From Actinomycetes bacterium (lineage in GTDB: Bacteria > Actinomycetota > Actinomycetes > Actinomycetales > Microbacteriaceae), in NCBI GenBank assembly GCA_023432305.1, contig JAEYUT010000171.1:1-6510 (forward strand): 6,510 nt of DNA, written 5' to 3'. The notes below the pieces were generated by a model. That model was given only the letters and a program-made list of their open reading frames with translations, had not been told where the DNA came from and made no database searches. Of this stretch, positions 1 through 3,215 are shown piece after piece. Every line of letters begins with the position of its first letter. Within the stretch, counting starts at the first letter, position 1. The translations under genes were made by a program, and so were the position numbers.

Positions 1-19
1 GCGCAGATACGCCGAGACG

Positions 20-97
20 TCAGGCGGTGAGGGCTCCGAAGAAGCCGAGGCGGGGCACGATTGCGCCTCCGCGGCGAATGGTCTCCTGGATCATCAT
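20..97 (-). CDS. Possible small protein or leader peptide, 25 aa
   Basis: A short minus-strand frame starts with two consecutive ATG codons (97-95 and 94-92) and ends at TGA (22-20). An excellent SD, AAGGAG (109-104 on the minus strand), lies 6 nt before the first ATG and is the main reason to call it. The peptide begins MMIQETIRRGG and ends RLGFFGALTA. It has one acidic and three basic residues, no Cys and a fairly hydrophobic second half, so it would be small, cationic and mildly amphipathic. I recognise no family. It could be a stand-alone small protein, a leader peptide for a gene left of the window, or a chance frame behind a fortuitous SD. Only 19 bases remain beyond its stop, so no downstream partner is visible. 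A plus-strand frame also crosses this stretch but has no start signal in the window. Confidence 0.38.
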   Translation of the reverse strand: MMIQETIRRGGAIVPRLGFFGALTA

Positions 98-148
98 CGC
101 CGGCTCCTTTCAGTGGTCACACGCGCCGTACCTCACGACGCGGTCCCC

Positions 149-184
149 ACCGTAGACCCACCGCATCCGTCGATGCAAGCATCC
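149..184 (-). promoter_or_regulatory. Dyad cluster and possible divergent promoter
   Basis: GCATC (163-167), GATGC (172-176) and GCATC (179-183) form overlapping inverted repeats: GCATC-cgtc-GATGC and GATGC-aa-GCATC. They also form a GCATCC direct repeat at 163-168 and 179-184. On the minus strand a weak promoter can be drawn through them: TTGCAT (178-173), 18 nt, TACGGT (154-149). It would serve the small ORF at 97-20. The half-sites are seen directly; the promoter and operator roles are inference. Confidence 0.22.
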
Positions 185-247
185 CGGGCGTGTCGCGGTG
201 ATTCTCCTCACTTCTCGCCAGCGGCGGCGGCAGCATCTCACCGCCGA

Positions 248-285
248 GGATCGGTGCAGGATCGCCCCGGTAGGCTTGTGCCCCG
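248..285 (+). promoter_or_regulatory. ychF promoter, -10 box TAGGCT, probably leaderless
   Basis: TAGGCT (271-276) lies 8 nt before the GTG start of ychF, placing the expected transcription start on or next to the start codon. There is no convincing SD; GGTAGG (269-274) is at best a weak, distant one. A direct repeat GGATCG (248-253 and 259-264, 11 bp apart) and an inverted repeat CACCG/CGGTG (239-243 and 252-256) occupy the -35 region, which otherwise has no TTGACA-like hexamer. The same TAGGCT box precedes yjdM. Confidence 0.45.
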
Positions 286-1361
286 TGGCTCTTACCATCG
301 GCATCGTCGGTCTCCCCAACGTGGGCAAGTCGACCCTCTTCAACGCACTCACCAAGAACAGCGTGCTCGCGGCGAACTACCCGTTCGCGACGATCGAGCC
401 GAATGTGGGCGTCGTCAACCTCCCCGACCCGCGCCTGAACGTGCTCGCCGAGATCTTCGGATCCGAGCGCATCCTGCCGGCGACGGTGAGCTTCGTCGAC
501 ATCGCCGGAATCGTGAAGGGCGCCTCGGAGGGGGAGGGCCTCGGCAACCAGTTCCTCGCGAACATCCGCGAGGCCGACGCGATCGCGCAGGTGGTGCGCG
601 GATTCGCGGATGACGACGTCGTGCATGTCGCCGGTGCGGTGAACCCGCGGGATGACCTCGAGGTCATCACCACGGAGCTCGCGCTCGCCGACCTGCAGAC
701 CCTCGAGAAGGCGATCACGCGTCTCGAGAAGGAGGTCAAGGGCAAGAAGGCCGACCCTGCGGTGCTCGCCGCGGCGCAGGAGGCGAAGAAGGCGCTCGAC
801 GAGGGCACGCCGCTCTCGCGGGTGACGGGCCTCGACCTGTCGCTGCTGAAGGATCTCGGCCTCATGACGGCGAAGCCCATCATCTACGTGTTCAACGTGG
901 ACGAGTCGGTGCTCACCGATGACGCCCGCAAGGCGGAGCTGGAGGCGCTCGTGGCGCCCGCGAAGGCGGTCTTCCTCGACGCGAAGGTGGAGTCGGAGCT
1001 CATCGACCTCGACCCTGAGGACGCTGCTGAGCTGCTCGCCTCCACGGGCCAGACCGAGTCGGGCCTCGACCAGCTCGCTCGCATCGGCTTCGACACCCTG
1101 GGCCTGCAGACCTACCTCACGGCCGGCCCCAAGGAGGCGCGCGCCTGGACGATCCGCAAGGGCTGGAAGGCTCCGCAGGCGGCTGGCGTGATCCACACCG
1201 ATTTCGAGCGCGGCTTCATCAAGGCCGAGGTCGTCTCGTTCCAGGACCTCGTCGACACCGGCTCGATCGCAGAGGCTCGCGCCAAGGGCAAGGCCCGCAT
1301 CGAGGGCAAGGACTACGTCATGCAGGACGGCGACGTCGTGGAGTTCCGCTTCAACGTGTGA
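285..1361 (+). CDS. ychF: Redox-regulated ATPase YchF (OLA1/Obg-family)
   Basis: Complete 358-residue YchF, the usual family length. The P-loop GLPNVGKST is at residues 9-17, a switch I region NYPFATIEPNVG at 31-42, and the G3 motif DIAG at 72-75 followed by KGASEGEGLGNQF. The fourth motif is NVDE (204-207) in place of the NKxD of true GTPases, the change associated with ATP preference in YchF/OLA1. A coiled-coil-like insertion rich in Lys/Glu/Ala follows the G3 region, and a C-terminal TGS domain runs from about 275 to the typical ending DGDVVEFRFNV. Known family role: a cytoplasmic ATPase that binds ribosomes and is linked to stress responses and translation of leaderless mRNAs. The GTG at 285 is chosen because family members begin (M)ALTIGIVGLPNVGKS; the in-frame ATG at 198 would add 29 unrelated residues. 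It appears to be transcribed alone from a probable leaderless promoter. Confidence 0.97.
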   Translation: MALTIGIVGLPNVGKSTLFNALTKNSVLAANYPFATIEPNVGVVNLPDPRLNVLAEIFGSERILPATVSFVDIAGIVKGASEGEGLGNQFLANIREADAIAQVVRGFADDDVVHVAGAVNPRDDLEVITTELALADLQTLEKAITRLEKEVKGKKADPAVLAAAQEAKKALDEGTPLSRVTGLDLSLLKDLGLMTAKPIIYVFNVDESVLTDDARKAELEALVAPAKAVFLDAKVESELIDLDPEDAAELLASTGQTESGLDQLARIGFDTLGLQTYLTAGPKEARAWTIRKGWKAPQAAGVIHTDFERGFIKAEVVSFQDLVDTGSIAEARAKGKARIEGKDYVMQDGDVVEFRFNV

Positions 1362-1387
1362 TTCTGCGCGGTCACGTGACTTCTGGT

Positions 1388-1411
1388 CCTGACGGAGGTT
1401 CAGGTATCCTG
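1388..1411 (+). other. Mutually exclusive small hairpins after ychF
   Basis: CCTGA (1388-1392) can pair with TCAGG (1400-1404), or CAGG (1401-1404) can pair with CCTG (1408-1411) around a TAT loop. The two pairings share the middle arm and exclude each other. No T-tract follows, so this is not a classic intrinsic terminator for ychF, though it is the only stem near its 3' end apart from the GTCACGTGAC palindrome. TATCCT (1405-1410), inside the second hairpin, could instead be a -10 box for whatever lies at 1420 onward. Confidence 0.25.
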
Positions 1412-1415
1412 GCCC

Positions 1416-1451
1416 TGCGGTGACTGCGGTGACTGCGGTGACTGCGGTCAC
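1416..1451 (+). repeat. 9-bp tandem repeat, four copies
   Basis: TGCGGTGAC is repeated at 1416-1424, 1425-1433 and 1434-1442. A fourth copy (1443-1451) differs by one base, TGCGGTCAC. That change makes the last GTGAC (1438-1442) the inverted partner of GTCAC (1447-1451) around TGCG. The unit is a multiple of three, so copy-number change would keep any reading frame. Read from GTG at 1420, the array encodes a V-T-A tripeptide repeat and reaches TGA at 1468-1470 (16 codons). The 10-mer GTGACTGCGG recurs once at the end of the DUF1801 gene (1950-1959). Confidence 0.9.
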
Positions 1452-1530
1452 TCGCGACGCTTCCACGTGACGATCACGTGAATCATCGCGGAGAGCGCCT
1501 GAGGGTTCAGGGCATGTCCGGATGGGGTGT

Positions 1531-1576
1531 GGTGCCGAGAGGCGCCGACTTCATTTCGCCGATGCGCGACATCGGC
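1531..1576 (+). promoter_or_regulatory. Two hairpins in the leader of the DUF1801 gene
   Basis: The first is GGTGCC (1531-1536), GAGA, GGCGCC (1541-1546): six pairs in RNA including one U-G, capped by a GNRA-type tetraloop. The second is GCCGATG (1558-1564), CGCGA, CATCGGC (1570-1576): a perfect 7-bp dyad ending 4 nt before the SD at 1581. The second could be a repressor site or a structure affecting ribosome access. No known riboswitch class is recognised. Confidence 0.35.
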
Positions 1577-1593
1577 CCACGAGAGGACGCGAC

Positions 1594-1953
1594 ATGTCGT
1601 CGAAGGATGAGAAGAACCTGGCCGAGGTGCTCGAGAAGATCGCCTCGATGGATGAGCCGCGGCGCTCCGAGATGCAGCGTGTGCACGAGATCATCATGGC
1701 GGCGGCCCCCGAGCTGAAGCCGCGCATCTGGTATGGGATGCCGGCTTACGCGACGTCGGCGAGCACGCCCGCCCTCGTGACGCTGCGCAATGACGAGCGA
1801 CTGAATCTCGCGCTCACCGAGAAGGTCGAGTTCCGCAGCGCAGGAGGCGCCGATGCTCTGCTGATGCCGGCCGCGTGGTACTTCGAGACGATCGATGAGG
1901 CCACCGAGCGGCGGATCGCGGAGATCGTCCGCGGAGCGCTGTCCGCCGCGTGA
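1594..1953 (+). CDS. DUF1801 (YdhG-like) domain protein
   Basis: A 119-residue cytoplasmic protein, no signal peptide or membrane segment. It has the layout of the DUF1801 family: an N-terminal helical stretch with DEPRRSEMQRVHEII (20-34), the hallmark WYGMPAY (46-52) after ELKPRI, a central beta segment (ALVTLRNDERLNLAL), and a C-terminal helix ending ERRIAEIVRGALSAA. DUF1801 proteins are small and poorly characterised; some Firmicutes members have been described as frataxin-like iron chaperones (Fra/YdhG), but no biochemical role is assigned here. The ATG at 1594 is chosen because GAGAGGA (1581-1587) lies 6 nt upstream; the in-frame ATG at 1522 would add 24 Arg-rich residues without family likeness. 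It is 232 nt from ychF and 67 nt from yjdM, each apparently with its own signals, so it is probably monocistronic. Confidence 0.88.
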   Translation: MSSKDEKNLAEVLEKIASMDEPRRSEMQRVHEIIMAAAPELKPRIWYGMPAYATSASTPALVTLRNDERLNLALTEKVEFRSAGGADALLMPAAWYFETIDEATERRIAEIVRGALSAA

Positions 1954-1963
1954 CTGCGGGCGA

Positions 1964-1995
1964 CTGACCAGCGCCGGCCGCGCGGAGCGCGTCAG
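1964..1995 (+). terminator. GC-rich hairpin after the DUF1801 gene
   Basis: CTGAC (1964-1968) plus GCGC (1971-1974) pair with GCGC (1987-1990) plus GTCAG (1991-1995). This gives a 9-bp stem with a 2-nt bulge on the left arm. The apical part, CGGCCGCGCGGA, is itself self-complementary. It lies 10 nt after the stop codon and ends 13 nt before the yjdM -10 box. There is no T-tract, as is common for actinobacterial terminators, so termination is inferred from position and stem strength only. Confidence 0.38.
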
Positions 1996-2008
1996 CTGCG
2001 GGCGCACC

Positions 2009-2021
2009 TAGGCTCGAAGCA
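2009..2021 (+). promoter_or_regulatory. yjdM -10 box TAGGCT, leaderless spacing
   Basis: TAGGCT (2009-2014) is identical to the box before ychF and ends 6 nt before the ATG at 2021. A transcript started in the usual position would begin at the A of ATG. No clear -35 hexamer and no real SD are visible; the AGG inside the box (2010-2012) is the only SD-like triplet. Confidence 0.5.
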
Positions 2022-2380
2022 TGTCTGACGCGCTCCCTCCGTGCCCCGCCTGCGGCGAGGCGTACTCGTACGAAGACCGCGGGCTGCTCGTGTGCCCCAT
2101 GTGCGCCCACGAGTGGACGCCCGGCGCTGCGGATGACGCACCCACGGAGTCGGCAGCAGTCACGGATGCCGTCGGCAATGTGCTCGCCGACGGCGACACG
2201 GTGACGATCATCAAGGACCTGAAGGTGAAGGGTGCAGGCGGCGGCGTCGTGAAGGTCGGCACCAAGGTGCGCGGCATCCGGCTCATCGAGGATGGGGTCG
2301 GCGATCACGACATCGACGCGACGGTGCCGGGCTTCGGCCGCATGCAGCTGAAGTCGAGCGTCGTCAAGAAGGTCGTCTAG
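2021..2380 (+). CDS. yjdM: YjdM/PhnA family zinc-ribbon protein
   Basis: A 119-residue homologue of E. coli YjdM (formerly PhnA). The N-terminal zinc ribbon has C8-x2-C11 and C25-x2-C28 in the context CPACGEAYSYEDRGLLVCPMC, followed by HEW. A roughly 25-residue acidic, low-complexity linker (APTESAAV...) leads to the beta-rich C-terminal domain with the family signature DGDTVTIIKDLKVKG, VVKVGTKVRGIRL and DHDIDATVPGFGRMQLKSSVVKK. All four zinc ligands are present. Despite its old name and the 'alkylphosphonate utilization' label still used in databases, the family has no established phosphonate-degrading activity, and no other phn gene is near. The ATG at 2021 is the only sensible start; the protein is likely made from a leaderless mRNA. 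It converges with the lipoprotein gene (36 nt between stops). Confidence 0.95.
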   Translation: MSDALPPCPACGEAYSYEDRGLLVCPMCAHEWTPGAADDAPTESAAVTDAVGNVLADGDTVTIIKDLKVKGAGGGVVKVGTKVRGIRLIEDGVGDHDIDATVPGFGRMQLKSSVVKKVV

Positions 2381-2391
2381 GCCGTATCGCC

Positions 2392-2409
2392 CGGGTCGGA
2401 TCCGGCCCG
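2392..2409 (+). terminator. Hairpin between convergent yjdM and lipoprotein genes
   Basis: CGGGTCG (2392-2398) pairs with CGGCCCG (2403-2409) around GATC. In the plus-strand RNA the single imperfect position is a U-G wobble; in the minus-strand RNA it is a C-A mismatch. It therefore fits a terminator for yjdM better than for the lipoprotein. It starts 12 nt after the yjdM stop and has no T-tract. Confidence 0.45.
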
Positions 2410-2416
2410 CAGCCGA

Positions 2417-2971
2417 TCAGTTGACGGCGAGGCTGACGCGGCCGACCTCGGTGAGGAACGTGTCGCTCAGGACGAGCTCCACGGGGGTCTGGTCGTCGGT
2501 CAGAAGGTACGCGACGGCGGCGGAGACGGTCGCGTCGGCGGGGATCCCGGTGGACATCGTCGTGGCGAGTTCGCTGTCCGGGACCATCCCGAGCGAGAGC
2601 TCGGCAGGCGCATCGGAGATGGTCTGGTAGGCCCGAACGTGCGTCAGCCACGCGGTGAGCGGGTCGATCGCCTCGCCTGATGTGTTGGTGGTCTCGAACC
2701 ACACCGCCATCACGGGTGCCTCGCCGAACTCGTTGCCCGGCTCGCCCTGCGGGATCACCCTGCTCTCGGTGATGCGGATGGTGATCTTGGAGGAGGTGAG
2801 CGTGCCGTCGGCGAAGACCGTCGTGCCGGGTTGCTCGGCACCGGCCTCGATCTCCTCCACGCTGGGTTCCCCGTCGACGGAGTCCTGCGGCGATGCGCTG
2901 CAGCCGGTCAGGATCACGCTGGCTGCGATCATCCATGCGGCGGTGGCGAGCGTGGTGCGAGGGCGGGGCAT
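2417..2971 (-). CDS. Secreted lipoprotein, DUF5067/DUF4352-like
   Basis: A 184-residue predicted lipoprotein. The N-terminus MPRPRTT is followed by a hydrophobic segment and the lipobox LTGC, with Cys24 the expected lipidated residue after signal peptidase II cleavage. Residues 25-50 are an acidic, disordered-looking linker. Residues 54-183 form a beta-rich domain (SKITIRITESRV, APVMAVWFETTNTSGEAIDPLTAWLTHV, SAAVAYLLTDDQTPVELVLSD) resembling the immunoglobulin-like DUF5067/DUF4352 domains of Gram-positive lipoproteins; the family call is by eye. Function is unknown; it would sit on the outer face of the membrane. The ATG at 2971 is chosen because AGGAGG lies 4 nt upstream on the minus strand (2981-2976) and the signal peptide has a normal length. 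An in-frame GTG at 3019, 5 nt after a TAGACT box, is an alternative leaderless start adding 16 residues. It is divergent from the surface-protein gene. Confidence 0.88.
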   Translation of the reverse strand: MPRPRTTLATAAWMIAASVILTGCSASPQDSVDGEPSVEEIEAGAEQPGTTVFADGTLTSSKITIRITESRVIPQGEPGNEFGEAPVMAVWFETTNTSGEAIDPLTAWLTHVRAYQTISDAPAELSLGMVPDSELATTMSTGIPADATVSAAVAYLLTDDQTPVELVLSDTFLTEVGRVSLAVN

Positions 2972-3024
2972 GAGTCCTCCTGGGATCGGCAGATGGTGAT
3001 TCGTCATCATCTGGTGCACGACCG

Positions 3025-3030
3025 AGTCTA
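3025..3030 (-). promoter_or_regulatory. Lipoprotein -10 box TAGACT
   Basis: On the minus strand TAGACT (3030-3025) differs by one base from the TAGGCT boxes of ychF and yjdM. Transcription from it would start around 3018, giving either a roughly 47-nt leader to the SD-led ATG at 2971 or a nearly leaderless message from the GTG at 3019. No clear -35 hexamer was found. Confidence 0.35.
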
Positions 3031-3087
3031 CGAGCGCCCTCCCGCGAGGGTCCTGGGTGCGCCTCTACGTGTGAAACTCATCTGTCC

Positions 3088-3104
3088 ACCCCCCGCCCGG
3101 GGGT
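3088..3104. other. GC-rich hairpin in the divergent intergenic region
   Basis: ACCCCC (88-93 of the 3000s) pairs with GGGGGT (3099-3104) around a 5-nt loop. It lies upstream of both divergent genes, about 35 nt before the AT-rich island, so it is more likely a DNA-level site or compositional accident than a terminator. No T-tract is present on either strand. Confidence 0.2.
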
Positions 3105-3130
3105 CGAATGGGACCTTCGTCACACGATCC

Positions 3131-3173
3131 TCAATTAGGTGACACGTAAACTTAAATCCATTCGTATCGAATC
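3131..3173 (+). promoter_or_regulatory. AT-rich promoter island with dyad, surface-protein gene
   Basis: This 43-nt stretch is 65% A+T (28 of 43), very unlike its surroundings. GTGACA (3139-3144) matches the -35 consensus TTGACA at 5 of 6 positions, and TCGTAT (3162-3167) follows after 17 nt as a weak -10. That -10 lies inside a hyphenated palindrome, ATTCG-TAT-CGAAT (3160-3172). A repressor bound there would block the promoter. TAAACT (3147-3152) is an alternative -10. Composition and dyad are seen directly; the promoter and operator are inferred. Confidence 0.4.
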
Positions 3174-3174
3174 T

Positions 3175-3207
3175 CCGGCGCACCCCTCGGCGCCGGGCAG
3201 CGAAAGG
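3175..3207 (+). promoter_or_regulatory. Leader hairpin and SD of the surface-protein gene
   Basis: CCGGCGC (3175-3181) and GCGCCGG (3190-3196) form a perfect 7-bp all-GC stem with an 8-nt loop. The SD GAAAGG (3202-3207) begins 5 nt later and is 8 nt before the TTG at 3216, which is why TTG is taken as the start. The loop-side CACC (3181-3184) could also pair with GGTG (3206-3209) over the end of the SD; that last point is speculative. Confidence 0.45.
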
Positions 3208-3215
3208 TGTGTGGG

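Larger units (their letters stand above)
1371..1480. promoter_or_regulatory. Three CACGTG palindromes, candidate operator cluster
   Basis: CACGTG occurs at 1373-1378 (within the 10-bp palindrome GTCACGTGAC, 1371-1380), 1464-1469 and 1475-1480 (within TCACGTGA, 1474-1481). The last two have centres exactly 11 bp apart, about one helical turn, so two dimers could sit on the same DNA face. The only other copy I noticed is inside the surface-protein gene, at 4814-4819. The clustering is seen directly; the binding protein is unknown and the operator role is inferred. The cluster lies between ychF and the DUF1801 gene. Confidence 0.35.

Noticed and set aside
3..155. Plus-strand frame open from the left edge, ending at TAG 153-155, with a short hydrophobic run
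   Set aside because: No start is visible, no family is recognised and it is highly basic. It overlaps the better-supported minus-strand small ORF, so it is probably a shadow, though a gene tail cannot be fully excluded.
198..284. N-terminal extension of YchF from ATG 198
   Set aside because: The family begins (M)ALTIGIVG, and the extension covers the putative promoter region.
117..1466. Long minus-strand frame opposite ychF (449 codons)
   Set aside because: It is the antisense shadow of ychF in GC-rich DNA. Its product is Arg/Leu/Glu/His-rich and its start lies in the tandem repeat, with no SD.
1522..1593. N-terminal extension of the DUF1801 protein from ATG 1522
   Set aside because: The added 24 residues are Arg/His-rich with no family match and span two hairpins, while a good SD serves ATG 1594.
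1950..1959. GTGACTGCGG copy at the end of the DUF1801 gene as a second repeat array
   Set aside because: A single 10-mer is identical to the array at 1416-1451 but not repeated; it is most simply chance in GC-rich DNA.
2021..2380. Phosphonate utilisation locus suggested by the phnA name
   Set aside because: YjdM has no demonstrated phosphonatase activity and no other phn gene is in the window.
3070..3085. CRP/GlxR-like site (TGTGA half-site) in the divergent region
   Set aside because: Only the left half-site is good; the right half does not match TCACA closely enough to call.
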